Assembly: GCF_000230975.2 (NCBI RefSeq) | Contig: NC_021172.1 | Coordinates: forward strand, 744,001 to 808,000 | Source of the DNA: Hyphomicrobium denitrificans 1NES1 | Lineage (GTDB): Bacteria > Pseudomonadota > Alphaproteobacteria > Rhizobiales > Hyphomicrobiaceae | Direction of reading: 5' to 3' | DNA length: 64,000 nt | Shown: positions 48,061 through 57,865 of the stretch, one piece after another | Position numbering within the stretch: the stretch's first letter is position 1 | How the letters are laid out: each line of letters opens with the position of its first letter | The notes under the pieces: generated by a model | Told to the model about the DNA's origin: nothing | What the model saw: only the letters and a program-made list of their open reading frames with translations | The model's database searches: none | Made by a program: the position numbers and the translations under genes

Positions 48061-48864
48061 TCAACGAGCGTTGGCAGCGTCGCGCCAGTGTGCAACGAAC
48101 TCGCTGAGCTCGCCATCGGCGATATCGGAGACGGCGAAATAATCGAAATCGCGTCCACGCCAACGGATCACGGAATAACCATCGCGCGTTTCCGCAACCG
48201 ACGGCGAAGATGTCGCATTTGTTCGGCCGCTGGGTACAGCAACGACGCTGATGACGTGGGCGCGGCGACGATAAACCAGGACCGGAACGGCCTTTCCGTC
48301 CAGAATTTCGACGCGCCCTCCCGCCAGCGGAAATCCTGAAGATGCGAGATCGACCACCTGCGGCGAGAGTGCAAGCTTGCTATCAAACCAGGGTTTTACC
48401 GTATGCCGATCGCTTGATGCGACGTCGTAGGGTGTCGCCGCCAGCAAGGCACGCCGGTGATCGGCGACGATTGCTGCCACATCATTGGAGACCGGATCCT
48501 GACGCAGGATACCATACATACCAGCCCCCGCGACGAAAGCCGCCAGCGCCGCAGCCGCGGCCAACCGCCCCCAACCATCACGCCTTTGAAATGATGAGCG
48601 AAGCGGAACGATGACCGCGCCCGGAGGATCCGCAATTTGCGCAATACGACTCTTCAGATCATCCGAGGCGCGCTCCGTTGCGATTTGTGACTGTAGCGCG
48701 CTCTGCAGCTGCTTCAATCGATCGTATTCGGCTTTGAGTGTGGCGTCGCTTGCCAGACGCCGCTCTACGTCCAGCGCCGAGGCCGCATCAAGTTCATTAT
48801 CGATATAAGCATTCAGCAGAAGAAGCGATTCCTCCCGCGAGGACCATGCCGTTGGTTTGATCAT
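48061..48864 (-). CDS. Anti-sigma factor, single-pass membrane protein
   Basis: 267 residues. The N-terminal part (LLLLNAYIDNELDAASALDVERRLASDATLKAEYDRL) is the anti-sigma helical module; one membrane helix follows (AAAAALAAFVAGAGMYGIL), then a periplasmic domain of about 150 residues. It overlaps the ECF sigma gene by four bases, so it almost certainly holds that sigma factor inactive until a periplasmic or membrane signal arrives. It lacks the HxxxCxxC zinc motif, so it is not a zinc-binding ChrR-type anti-sigma. Confidence 0.88.
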   Translation of the reverse strand: MIKPTAWSSREESLLLLNAYIDNELDAASALDVERRLASDATLKAEYDRLKQLQSALQSQIATERASDDLKSRIAQIADPPGAVIVPLRSSFQRRDGWGRLAAAAALAAFVAGAGMYGILRQDPVSNDVAAIVADHRRALLAATPYDVASSDRHTVKPWFDSKLALSPQVVDLASSGFPLAGGRVEILDGKAVPVLVYRRRAHVISVVAVPSGRTNATSSPSVAETRDGYSVIRWRGRDFDYFAVSDIADGELSEFVAHWRDAANAR

Positions 48865-49403
48865 GCGACACCCGCCTTTCCGGTGCCTGCCATTCCGATG
48901 CGCTGAATGAGAAGGTTGCGGGCACGCGCAAGACGCGACATCACTGTTCCAATGGGGATCGAAAGAACTTTCGCGACTTCCTGATAGCTAAGGCCCTCGA
49001 TCTCTCTGAGCACCAAGACCTCGCGATAAGCGACAGGCAATGCCGCGATGGCATGATGGATGTGCTCGGCATCCGCTTTCTCGATCAACATGGCTTCCGG
49101 CGAGGATTTCGGTCCGACCATTTCCAAGCTTGCCCGTTCGAACGTTCCTTCGTCATCGGTCGTTATCATGGCCTTGGGTCGGTTCTTCGCCATCCAGGTA
49201 AAGGCCGTGTTGCGGACAATGGCGAGAAACCACGCACGCGGAGCATCATCGCCGACGGATGAAATCGCGCGGAAGGCACGTATGCAGGCGTCCTGCAGAA
49301 CATCTTCGGCATCGGCGCAATTGCCCGTAAGCCAACGCGCCAAAGCGAGCGCGTCGTCAACGTGCGGCAGCACCACTTCTGCAAATCGTTGCTTGTCGTC
49401 CAT
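48861..49403 (-). CDS. ECF-type RNA polymerase sigma factor
   Basis: 180 residues with region 2 (ALARWLTGNCADAEDVLQDACIRAFRAI; PRAWFLAIVRNTAFTWM) and region 4 (LPVAYREVLVLREIEGLSYQEVAKVLSIPIGTVMSRLARARNLL). Together with the anti-sigma factor, cytochrome c and metallophosphoesterase genes on the same strand it forms one operon. A possible self-recognised promoter lies before the phosphoesterase gene. Confidence 0.95.
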   Translation of the reverse strand: MDDKQRFAEVVLPHVDDALALARWLTGNCADAEDVLQDACIRAFRAISSVGDDAPRAWFLAIVRNTAFTWMAKNRPKAMITTDDEGTFERASLEMVGPKSSPEAMLIEKADAEHIHHAIAALPVAYREVLVLREIEGLSYQEVAKVLSIPIGTVMSRLARARNLLIQRIGMAGTGKAGVA

Positions 49404-49447
49404 GCCGCCTCACGCAGGCATTACTTGAACAGAATGATTGATGCGAG

Positions 49448-49813
49448 CTAACGCGCCCGTTCCTTCAGGTATTCGATGACGTCCGCACGATCCTTTGCCG
49501 CATCGAGATGAAAGAACATTTTCGAACCGGGAACGAGCTTCTGCGGGTCGGTCAACCACTTGTCGAGTGTCTCCTCGGTCCACGTCAAGCCCGAATTCTT
49601 CAAGGCGGGAGAGTAGTTGTAGTCCAGAACTGAGCCGGCCTTCCTGCCGAACACCCCGCGATGTTTCGGTCCGAGATCGTTCGTGTCCAGCGAATGACAG
49701 TCCTGGCAGCTCTGATAGACCTCTTCACCGTGCGATACGTCAGCCGCCAGTGCGCGACCGGAAACAACCAGGCCAAGCGCCGCGACAGCGACGCATTTCA
49801 ATATCTGCATCAT
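49448..49813 (-). CDS. Periplasmic c-type cytochrome
   Basis: 121 residues with a signal peptide (VAVAALGLVVSGRALA) and one heme site CQDCH near residue 36. The likely sixth ligand is Met in VPGSKMFFHL, where class I c2-type cytochromes have GTKM. It is a small soluble electron carrier. It sits between the metallophosphoesterase and the ECF sigma gene in one operon. Confidence 0.92.
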   Translation of the reverse strand: MMQILKCVAVAALGLVVSGRALAADVSHGEEVYQSCQDCHSLDTNDLGPKHRGVFGRKAGSVLDYNYSPALKNSGLTWTEETLDKWLTDPQKLVPGSKMFFHLDAAKDRADVIEYLKERAR

Positions 49814-49825
49814 GTCGAAAAACCC

Positions 49826-50770
49826 TCAGTCAGCCAATGACGTGTCGGTTATGGCCAGCGGCAAATTATTCCTCTTGAACGCGACGCTGGTGATGCCGAG
49901 CACGCTGCGAAGTTTGTCAGCCGGCACCCGGAGTGGCCCGGGGGAAGGCGCTGTACCGGGCTCCGGCTGTGGGAAGGCCGTGGATCGTGCGGTATGAAAC
50001 GTCACGTTCCCTTCGACCTTCTGCATGAGCTGATGAATGTGGCCGTTGAGGACGGTCACCGATCCGAAACGCTTCAGGTAGCTTAGCGCTACGGCAGCAT
50101 CGTCCGTCCCCCATCCCCAGCTCGGATAGACCGACCATAGCGGGATATGCGCGAAGACGACGATCGGCGTCGAAGACTTCAGCGGTCGCAAATCATCCTC
50201 GAGCCATTCAAGCTGCTCGTGTCCGAGGTATCCCAATCCGAACTGCTTCAAATCGACGATGTTGTTGAGCCCGACGAAGTGCACGCCATTGGCATCGAAG
50301 CTGTACCAGCCGCCGCCTTTCGTGTGTTTGCCATAGCGTTCGAGATAAGCTTTCTCGGTCGCAGGGTCGGTAATGTCATGCTCGCCCGGAACATAGTGCA
50401 CGTTGAGACGCGTGCCGCTGATGATCTGGTTCGCGTCATCGAATTCTGCGGGCTTTGCGCTGTGCGTAATATCGCCGGTGTGTAACAGGAAGGCTGGTTT
50501 TGTCGGCAGTGCATCGATTCGGCCGACAGCTTCTTTCAGTGTGTCTATCGCGTGAGGATTGGCCGGCTTGTCGAATCCGACATGGCTGTCGGAAATTTGC
50601 ATGAAGGTGAAGCCGCTCGTTGCCGCCGCAGCCGCTTGCGCATCATCGAGCAACGAAAGCGACTTGGGGACCCCGCCGGCCACTGTCCAAAGGACACCCG
50701 TGCCTGCCCAAAGCATGCATTCCAGTGCATGCCGTCGATTGAGCTTGGGATCATTAGCGCTATCGTCCAT
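49826..50770 (-). CDS. Exported metallophosphoesterase
   Basis: About 314 residues from the ATG at 50770 (AAGGGA 9 bases upstream). The N-terminus has LNRRHALECMLWAGTG, a Tat-like signal. Metal ligands of the calcineurin-like fold are visible in ISDSHVG, HTGDITH, GEHD (GNHD variant), FAHIPLW and NGHIHQ. It would cleave a phosphoester in the periplasm; the substrate is unknown. First gene of the operon ending in the ECF sigma/anti-sigma pair. Confidence 0.88.
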   Translation of the reverse strand: MDDSANDPKLNRRHALECMLWAGTGVLWTVAGGVPKSLSLLDDAQAAAAATSGFTFMQISDSHVGFDKPANPHAIDTLKEAVGRIDALPTKPAFLLHTGDITHSAKPAEFDDANQIISGTRLNVHYVPGEHDITDPATEKAYLERYGKHTKGGGWYSFDANGVHFVGLNNIVDLKQFGLGYLGHEQLEWLEDDLRPLKSSTPIVVFAHIPLWSVYPSWGWGTDDAAVALSYLKRFGSVTVLNGHIHQLMQKVEGNVTFHTARSTAFPQPEPGTAPSPGPLRVPADKLRSVLGITSVAFKRNNLPLAITDTSLAD

Positions 50771-50835
50771 GAGAGAATTCCCTTCTGTAAGTCGTGACAT
50801 CGTCATTCGAAGGGCAAGACTCAGGGGTTCGGCGC

Positions 50836-50843
50836 TTTATTCC
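50836..50843 (-). promoter_or_regulatory. Candidate -35 element of the ECF operon promoter
   Basis: Minus-strand GGAATAAA, about 66 bases upstream of the phosphoesterase ATG, resembles the -35 box of several ECF sigma groups. A matching -10 about 16-17 bases downstream is not obvious. Tentative. Confidence 0.3.
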
Positions 50844-51425
50844 GCCGTCAGCGAAAAAATTTGGTCATTGCCTCGCGCGCCCAGCAATTACGGCAGTAAG
50901 GCTCCGCACCGGCGAGTCTAGTCAGATTGTTGGACCCAATTGAAAAAGGAAAACCCATGTCCCGGTATCTCAAGCTTTGTGCTGCTTGTGTCGAATATCG
51001 AACACGCACGCAGCAGTCGGCGTTGACGAAAATTTCCAGGTCAGTTTGAAGATCTGCTGAAATTTTTGTCACGGTGAACCTGGAGCCGAACATATCATCT
51101 AGATATGTGATTGCGAGCGCTATGACGCAGTCCGCTGCTGGCCTTAAGCGCCATTAGGCTAATGGCGGCATTCAGACAATCGCGAGAAAGCTCGAACGAC
51201 TGAAGGTCGATCGGTGGTCGATGCCGATAGCAGTCTTTCTTCACAGTAGTTTAGGCGGGTTTCTTCCTCACGCCGTTCGTGTCGGTTATTAAGTGAGCGG
51301 ACTACGGAGCGTGGCGTGGTGACTAAGGCACAGAGGATACTCTGGCTGCCCTAGCTTCGAGTTGACTGTAACGACTCCCGCCAAGCCAACGTAAAGCCCC
51401 TCGTAATCATTACGGGAGCTTCCAA
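50844..51425. other. Intergenic, nothing recognised
   Basis: A divergent gap between the ECF operon and the thioredoxin/CcdA genes. It must contain promoters for both, but I see no clear boxes besides the GGAATAAA next to it and no repeats. Confidence 0.4.
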
Positions 51426-51818
51426 ATGCGTGTTTTTACAATTCTCTTGGGTGCATTTTTCGCGTTGTCCGTCGGTGCGTCCTCGTCGTTCGCGTTCGAA
51501 ACCAAGCCATTTAATACAAAAGCCTTTGAAGATGCGCAGTCGCGGGGAAAACCAATTTTGGTCGACGTGTTTGCACCATGGTGCCCGTATTGTAAGGCCC
51601 AGCATCGGGTCCTTGATCATCTGAAATCGAATCCCGCATACGATGAAATCGAAGTTTTTCAAATCGACTTTGATCATCAGCCGGACGCGCTGAGAGCGTT
51701 GAAAGCGACCAAACAAAGCACGTTGATAGCCTTCAGGGGGGACAAAGAGACGGGCAGGGCGGTTGGCATCACCGACACGCAGCAGATTGAAGATCTTTTA
51801 CGATCGACACGGAACTAG
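51426..51818 (+). CDS. Periplasmic thioredoxin-fold protein
   Basis: 130 residues with a signal peptide ending near SFAF. The active site is CPYC in VDVFAPWCPYCKAQ, and the DsbD-like ending STLIAFRGDKETGR is present. It probably reduces or exchanges disulfides in exported proteins. The CcdA-like membrane protein follows after 3 bases; together they look like a split DsbD (membrane plus C-terminal domain). Confidence 0.88.
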   Translation: MRVFTILLGAFFALSVGASSSFAFETKPFNTKAFEDAQSRGKPILVDVFAPWCPYCKAQHRVLDHLKSNPAYDEIEVFQIDFDHQPDALRALKATKQSTLIAFRGDKETGRAVGITDTQQIEDLLRSTRN

Positions 51819-51821
51819 GCC

Positions 51822-52529
51822 ATGCTACTGGCCATCATTGCCGGCTTGCTTTCATCGTTGTCACCGTGCGTCCTCCCTTTGCTGCCGATTGTATTCGGAT
51901 CTGCGTTTAGCGAGCATCGCTATGGTCCTGCCGCGCTTGCGGCCGGGCTTGCGATTTCCTTCACCACGATCGGTATGTTCGTCGCAACCGTCGGATTTTC
52001 ACTCGGATTGACAGAAGGATTGTTTCGCATGCTCGCTGCAGCCCTTCTCGCCATCTTTGGAATGGTATTAATAGTTCCGCGACTTCATGTGGGATTTTCT
52101 GTACTGGCCAGCCCCATCAGCGCCTGGACGGAGAGTCGCTTCGGCGGGATTGATAGTTCTGGCTTGGGTGGACAGTTCCTGTTGGGCCTACTACTGGGGG
52201 CTGTTTGGAGCCCCTGCATTGGACCGACGCTGGGAGCGGCATCGGTCTTAGCTTCGCAAGGCAAGAATTTTACCGAGGTGGCGCTGACGATGGGTGCCTT
52301 CGGATTGGGAGCGGCGTTGCCTCTTCTCGCAGTAGGCATTCTTTCGCGCGAGAAGCTAGCAAGCATGCGGGGGAGGCTCGCCAACGCCGGAACGAATGGC
52401 AAGCTCGTGCTTGGTGGGCTACTCCTGGTTTCTGCATCGCTCGTTTTGACAGGACTCGATAAAGTCGTCGAAACCAAGCTGCTTGAACTATCGCCGACGT
52501 GGCTGACGCAGATTACGACGTCCGTATAG
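51822..52529 (+). CDS. CcdA/DsbD-type membrane electron transporter
   Basis: 235 residues with about six membrane helices. The two redox cysteines sit in SSLSPCVLPLLP (helix 1) and GAVWSPCIGPTLG (helix 4), as in CcdA. It carries electrons from cytoplasmic thioredoxin to periplasmic partners such as the thioredoxin-fold protein encoded just before it. It may support cytochrome c or metal-protein maturation. Confidence 0.9.
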   Translation: MLLAIIAGLLSSLSPCVLPLLPIVFGSAFSEHRYGPAALAAGLAISFTTIGMFVATVGFSLGLTEGLFRMLAAALLAIFGMVLIVPRLHVGFSVLASPISAWTESRFGGIDSSGLGGQFLLGLLLGAVWSPCIGPTLGAASVLASQGKNFTEVALTMGAFGLGAALPLLAVGILSREKLASMRGRLANAGTNGKLVLGGLLLVSASLVLTGLDKVVETKLLELSPTWLTQITTSV

Positions 52530-52631
52530 CCGTGAGCACCGTCCCACTCCAACCAATTTGGCCAGTTTTTCGAGCGCGCTCTTGGCTGCTCGCCGCTCGC
52601 CATATCCGAATGAGAAGAGAGAACTAAACCG

Positions 52632-53153
52632 ATGAACCAACGAGGAATTGCAATTGCAGCTGCAGGCGTTATGCCATTCGTGTTGCACGCGGGCAGTGCG
52701 CTTGCGCAAGTACAGGAATCTGGCCGCTTCCTGAGCTTAGACCTGGCGATGGATGCGGCGAACGAGGCGGTCCGCGTATGCCGAGAAAAAGGTTGGCCCG
52801 TCAGCGTCTCTATCGTTGACGCTACCGGTAAAATCAAACTGCAGGCCACGGGCGATTTCAGCGCCAGTCACACGAAGGATGCGAGCTTTCGCAAAGCCTA
52901 TACGACAGTGGCATATGCGTCACTTTTCCATTTCACCAAGCTCAGCGAATGGGTTGCGGCGCTGAAAACTAATCCGTTCGCGTCCACCTACGCGACGCTG
53001 CCCAACATCTTTTTGCTTCCGGGCGCAGTAGCCATCAAGGACGGTGATGAAGTTATTGCTGCGATCGGAGTCGGCGGAGCCCCCGGAGGCGATAAGGATG
53101 AAATGTGCGCGGAGGCTGGCTTGGCGAAAATCAAAGATCGCCTCACAAAGTGA
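52632..53153 (+). CDS. Exported GlcG/HbpS-family (DUF336) protein
   Basis: 173 residues with a signal peptide ending near ALA. The DUF336 pattern is complete (LSLDLAMDAANEAVRVCREKGWPVSVSIVDATGKIKLQ; KAYTTVAYA; AIGVGGAPGGDKDEMCAEAGLAKI). Relatives bind heme or a small metabolite in the periplasm. It lies 102 bases after the CcdA gene on the same strand, so it might help a redox or heme process. Confidence 0.9.
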   Translation: MNQRGIAIAAAGVMPFVLHAGSALAQVQESGRFLSLDLAMDAANEAVRVCREKGWPVSVSIVDATGKIKLQATGDFSASHTKDASFRKAYTTVAYASLFHFTKLSEWVAALKTNPFASTYATLPNIFLLPGAVAIKDGDEVIAAIGVGGAPGGDKDEMCAEAGLAKIKDRLTK

Positions 53154-53172
53154 AACGAAGGCGAACATACAA

Positions 53173-53646
53173 GTGCAGCCTTATGAAGGCGACCGTCTCA
53201 CCTTGCTGCCATTGTTTCGGTTGGCAGACGAGTCGGAGGTTCATATCCTCAGCTATTATGAAATCGGACACGTCCTTGTGGCGCGCAGTGAAGGGTCAAT
53301 CGTCGGGTTGCTCCAGATTTCGGAAGAGCAGCAGGAAGCTGAGATCGTCAGCTTGGCGGTTATTCCAGAACGCCAACGGCAAGGTATTGGAACGTTGCTT
53401 ATCGACGAGGCGACTGACTATTGTCGCCTAAACTCCAATCGTCGGCTTACCGTCTGCACAGGGGCCTGGGAGACGGATAACGTCACGTTCTACATGAGGA
53501 GAGGGTTTCGCATTTTTAATGTGGCGCGGGATTTCTTTACTCGTGAAAAGGGGTACGAGTTGGCAAACCGCGATCAAGTCCAATTAGAGAAGTGTTGTAG
53601 TGAAGCAAACATTCAAAGCTCAGACGCTCTCGTTCGAACTGGTTAA
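53173..53646 (+). CDS. GNAT-family N-acetyltransferase
   Basis: About 157 residues from a GTG at 53173 (GAAGG upstream). The acetyl-CoA binding motif is AVIPERQRQGIGTLLIDEA, followed by WETDNVTFYMRRGFRIF. The substrate is unknown. In-frame ATGs upstream (53044, 53098) lie inside the DUF336 gene and add no family sequence, so I prefer the GTG. Confidence 0.8.
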   Translation: MQPYEGDRLTLLPLFRLADESEVHILSYYEIGHVLVARSEGSIVGLLQISEEQQEAEIVSLAVIPERQRQGIGTLLIDEATDYCRLNSNRRLTVCTGAWETDNVTFYMRRGFRIFNVARDFFTREKGYELANRDQVQLEKCCSEANIQSSDALVRTG

Positions 53647-54011
53647 CTTTCGGCCTTTAACTCACTTGGTACCGGATGCAAAAATCCCATTTGTCGACAT
53701 TGCACCCGATATGCGAGGCCCCAGCGGTAGCCCGTCGAGGACGTCTGCCTAGCCGAGGAGAGCAGACGTCAGCAGGACATTGCTAATTGGCGGCGACTAC
53801 TCAAAGAGGACTTTGAGAAGGTCTGCTGCCGAGCGTTCCGGAGCGCCATCCCCCAACCGCTTCGACTTGATGGTTCGATTGATTAATTCGTACGGGACGG
53901 TTGCTGCCATCCAAATCAGACTGACCTTTCTCGTCCGTTTGGATCTACCTAAGGAAACCGCTCCCAACCACCGCAATGAATGCGATGCCCTAAAGAACGA
54001 CTTTTAAGCCA
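53647..54011. other. Intergenic, nothing recognised
   Basis: No gene or clear signal found. Confidence 0.4.
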
Positions 54012-54512
54012 TCATCCTTTGGCAGGAGTTGAACTGTCTGGGTCTGGCGAGACCCATTTTGGAGGTGGACCGCTAGGGAAGATCCATTCGCGACCCGTTT
54101 TCTCCTTCAGCTTCTCAAGTTGCACGTGAAGTCGACGGAACATCAACTCGTCAAGAAATACAACGAGAGGCTCCCATTCGAGCGCGCCCCCTACATGAAA
54201 GCCCATATTGAAATTGACTCCGACGTCGAACTTCCCACCTTCGAAACCGATCTCTAAGCTTCCGGTTATCGAGTCGTGGGCATCGTTGTGAGCGTAGCGT
54301 TTATTGCGAAGTTCAACGATGTTGTAATGCACGGGGCGAAGCTCGGCCGGTAACGCGCTGCCCGCCGGCTCCAGAAGCGATCTTGCCGCCAGCATCCGGT
54401 CTGCCCTACGCTCTGCTTCGGCCAGCCCCGACGCTGGCCAATGACGGCCGGATTCTAACTTAGTGCCTGGTATCGTGACGTGGGGCAGACCACAGTGCCC
54501 CTTGTTTGCCAA
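54012..54512 (-). CDS. Hypothetical protein with HEPN-like motif
   Basis: 166 residues. The central LRNKRYAHND resembles the RNxxxxH-type motif of HEPN/AbiU2-like proteins, many of which are toxins or RNases in defence and toxin-antitoxin systems. The C-terminus (VVFLDELMFRRLHVQLEKLKEKTG) is helical. No partner gene is adjacent, and the domain call is tentative. Confidence 0.5.
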   Translation of the reverse strand: MANKGHCGLPHVTIPGTKLESGRHWPASGLAEAERRADRMLAARSLLEPAGSALPAELRPVHYNIVELRNKRYAHNDAHDSITGSLEIGFEGGKFDVGVNFNMGFHVGGALEWEPLVVFLDELMFRRLHVQLEKLKEKTGREWIFPSGPPPKWVSPDPDSSTPAKG

Positions 54513-54586
54513 TCTGTTGATTGTTACGCGAGCGTTTTCTAAAAGTTAAGCTGCCATCGCCGGTTAAGCCCTATATCTTCTTTTCC

Positions 54587-56665
54587 ATGGTACGTCAGAC
54601 TTTCTCGACCTATTGCGCCTTGTGCATATCGCGTTGCGGGTGCTTAGCGACCGTTGAGGATGGCAAGCTTGTTCGGGTCAGTGCTGATCACGATCATCCC
54701 ACCGGCCGCGCAATTTGCGTCAAGGCAAAGACGGCCCCGCAGCTTGTGACCCACCCTGACCGACTGACGCGGCCGCTTCTTCGCACCCGGCCGAAAGGTG
54801 ATCCAGACCCTGGCTGGCGTCCTATCGACTGGAACGAAGCTTTGTCGCTCGCCGGTGAACGCTTAAGAGCTGCCGGACCAGAGAGTACGGCTTTCGCCGT
54901 AACGACACCTAGTGGCACAGCGGTCGCTGATAGTTTCGATTGGATACTTCGGCTCGTGCATATTTGGGGTAGCCCAAATCTCGTTTTTGCCACCGAGAAC
55001 TGCAACTGGCACCGAGATTTCAGCCCCTCTCTCACCTGGGGCAGAAGCTTCGGCATGCCAGATTATGCTCGAACGAAAACGATACTACTTTGGGGAAGCA
55101 ATCCCGCCGCGACCTGGCTCGCGCACGCCGAACGGATTCGCGCGGCACAAAGGCGTGGAGCGAATCTTATTGTCGTTGATCCGCGTCGAAGCGGGTTGGC
55201 CTCTCATGCTGACATTTGGCTGGCTGTGAAGCCCGGCTCGGACGCTGCGCTGGCGCTTGGCCTCATTCACCTCATGCTAACAAAAGGCGGGGTGGACCTT
55301 GATTTCCTACGTCTGCACTCCGACGCATTTTCTCCTTGTCCGGACGGGGAGTGTTCCGTTCTTGAGCGCCTCACCGAACACGCTGCCCAGTGGCCGCCTG
55401 GGCGCGTCGCATCGGTGACCGGCGTGTCAGAGGAATTGCTTTACCGTACTGCCACTATGATCGCCGAAGCAAAACCAGTTTCTCTTTATACTTGGGCTGG
55501 CACCTGCCAGCAGCAGCAGGCAACCGTCACTGCCCGATGCATTAGTCTGTTCTATGCGCTCACCGGCAGTCTTGGGCAACCCGGCGGAAATCGCTGGTTT
55601 GCCAAACCACGGTTGAACGATATTGCTGCATTTGACCAGGTCGCGCCTCACCTCCGCGATAGAACTCTAGGAATCAAAGAGCGCCCGCTCGGGCCGCCGT
55701 CTCGGGGTTGGATAACCACGCGCGATCTTTTCCGCACCATCGTCTCCGAGCAACCTTATCCAATTCGAGCCTTAGTAGCCTTTGGCGGCAATTTTATCGT
55801 TTCGAAACCCGCCACACAGTACGCTGAGGCCGCTCTCGCGAAATTGGATTTTTTCATTCAAAGCGAGTTGTTCGAGACGCCGTCTGCTCGTTGGGCTGAT
55901 CTGTTGCTTCCCGCCGCCTCATGCTGGGAACGCCAAGGGTTACAGGCCGGATTTTTCGTGGACGAAGCGGCAGAAGCTCACGTTCAGCTGCGTCGGGCAC
56001 TTGTACGCCCGCCCGGAGACGCGCGATCCGACACTGCGATCGTTTTTGATCTTGCCCGTGTGCTCGGGCTTTCTGAGGACTTCTTCAACGGAGATCAGGA
56101 AGCCGGTCTCGCCCACATCCTCGCCCCAAGCGGGCTAAGCGTTGAGGCGCTGCGCTCTCACGAAAGAGGACTTACAGCTACAAACCTTGACGTTAAAGGC
56201 CAGCTCCCAGTGATCACATTATGGTCAAAAGCTTTGGCTCGCTTGGGTGAAGACGCACTGCCTATATGGGAGCCGCCCGCAAGCCCGCCAGAATTTCCGT
56301 TTCTTCTCACGTCTGGAAAGACCGTTCCCTACTGCCACAGCCAGTTTCATCAGATCGAGACATTGCGAAAGCTAGAGCCAGAGCCCGTGGCCGAACTCGC
56401 CCCGGATGTGGCGGCGGCTCGGAAGGTCAGACCTGGTGATACTATTGTCATTCGCACTGCGGTTGGCGAAGTGTACTTCCGTGCCACGATAAATTCCGGA
56501 CTTTCCGCCGGAACGATTTGGGCTCACTACGGCTGGTGGCGTGCAGATCAAAACATCAACTACAATGCAGTTATGGATGGAGAATGCTTCGACGTTGTAT
56601 CCGGCAGCAACGCGCTTAGAGGAATCGCCTGCGATTTGACAAAACGCGAGCTTCTTGCCACGTAA
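54587..56665 (+). CDS. Molybdopterin-dependent oxidoreductase
   Basis: About 692 residues of the DMSO-reductase superfamily. An N-terminal 4Fe-4S site is formed by Cys10, Cys13, Cys17 and Cys44 (YCALCISRCG ... AICVK). The likely Mo ligand is Cys139 in ATENCNWHRDF. MGD-binding segments include LLWGSNPAATWLAHAERIRAAQ and VVDPRRSGLASHAD, and the C-terminal cap domain starts about residue 575. No signal peptide and no partner subunit genes are present, so it is a soluble single-subunit enzyme of unknown substrate. I chose ATG 54587; an upstream start adds 22 unrelated residues. Confidence 0.85.
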   Translation: MVRQTFSTYCALCISRCGCLATVEDGKLVRVSADHDHPTGRAICVKAKTAPQLVTHPDRLTRPLLRTRPKGDPDPGWRPIDWNEALSLAGERLRAAGPESTAFAVTTPSGTAVADSFDWILRLVHIWGSPNLVFATENCNWHRDFSPSLTWGRSFGMPDYARTKTILLWGSNPAATWLAHAERIRAAQRRGANLIVVDPRRSGLASHADIWLAVKPGSDAALALGLIHLMLTKGGVDLDFLRLHSDAFSPCPDGECSVLERLTEHAAQWPPGRVASVTGVSEELLYRTATMIAEAKPVSLYTWAGTCQQQQATVTARCISLFYALTGSLGQPGGNRWFAKPRLNDIAAFDQVAPHLRDRTLGIKERPLGPPSRGWITTRDLFRTIVSEQPYPIRALVAFGGNFIVSKPATQYAEAALAKLDFFIQSELFETPSARWADLLLPAASCWERQGLQAGFFVDEAAEAHVQLRRALVRPPGDARSDTAIVFDLARVLGLSEDFFNGDQEAGLAHILAPSGLSVEALRSHERGLTATNLDVKGQLPVITLWSKALARLGEDALPIWEPPASPPEFPFLLTSGKTVPYCHSQFHQIETLRKLEPEPVAELAPDVAAARKVRPGDTIVIRTAVGEVYFRATINSGLSAGTIWAHYGWWRADQNINYNAVMDGECFDVVSGSNALRGIACDLTKRELLAT

Positions 56666-57296
56666 CCATGGGCGTGAGCGAGCCTAGAAAGCTGTTCACT
56701 GGCGGCGGAAGGCATCCTGGCACCGTCACGTCGACGGGGACGACGGCAGATACCGGTCCGATGCAAGCGTAGCTTCCAGCAAAAACACCGCCCGTGCACG
56801 CACAGGCGCCGACGGCCACCTGGTCAACGGAAGCAAGAGCGAGGGGACTCTCTCGCTATCCGGAATTCGTCTGCTCTATTCAGTTTTTTCAGCGCACGGC
56901 CTAAATGCGTACGAAATATTCGGCCTCAGCCAGAGTTTCGGATCCGTCGAGCAGAGGTTATTCCGATTGCACCCTGCCATAGTTTGTGCAGAAATTTGCG
57001 GCGGAGGCCGCTGTCCCGGTCCATCGCGACTAACGCGCGCTCTAGCGAAGACGAACCTCCAGACACACTATTACCAACATTCGCCAACCATCTATCATCA
57101 CGAGCTTCGCCGATAGATGAGGACGTTGGAGCGACAGACGGCTTCTTCACAACGGCGCGATGCGCGGTTCCACATTCCATATCAACATTCATACTCAACG
57201 GAACATCCTTTGCTTACAGCTAATAAGTAATAAGTCGCCGTTTAGCGAAATTGCGTGCTGAAAGACAAGTGATGTGAATAACACGGTAGAAATACA
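56666..57296. other. Intergenic, nothing recognised
   Basis: About 630 bases with only short unsupported frames on both strands. No repeats stand out. It may hold eroded sequence. Confidence 0.4.
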
Positions 57297-57581
57297 GTGA
57301 CGCTCTCAGCGCCGCAGCCCGTGAGGATCATCGCTCAGCGTCTGTCGAATTATAGGCGTAGATACCTCACACATGTCGTTGCTAGTCACTGTAAGCCTTG
57401 GCGTGACGCAACAAACCAAGAGCGGCTCGATGGCGAGAACGGATTTTTACTGACGCCCAGCATCGACCATTTGTTTGATCGGAAAATTTATTGGCTTGAA
57501 GATAGTGGCCGGCTCATCATTTCTCCTGTCGCTCATAGGCCGTCTCTTCAACGGAGGAGATCGAAGCCTCCGAGACGGTAA
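57297..57581 (+). pseudogene. HNH endonuclease C-terminal fragment
   Basis: The sequence VASHCKPWRDATNQERLDGENG, LLTPSIDHLFDR and GRLIISPVAHRPSLQR is the C-terminal HNH part of a known restriction-type nuclease family. The N-terminal domain is missing and the last residues are out of frame. Remnant of a nuclease, not functional. Confidence 0.8.
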
Positions 57582-57865
57582 ATGTTGGAAACTTCACCTC
57601 AGGGCAAAAGCGATTCCGTGAGTTTCATCGTAACTCTGCGCTTCTGCAGTCAATACTATAGACGGCAGACAGGCAGCATCAACTGACGCGAGTGATTCGA
57701 ACTTGCTGTAGCTATTGGTAGAAAACACAAACAACATTCGTGAATTGACAGTGTGCCGCTTTATCCGTGGCTGTGTGAGAACTCCGGCGTGAAGGTCACT
57801 CGGTGAAGCTGACGTGTTCACCGTCCTGACCTCAGCCGCGAACCGCTGCGATCAGCGGCTAAACG

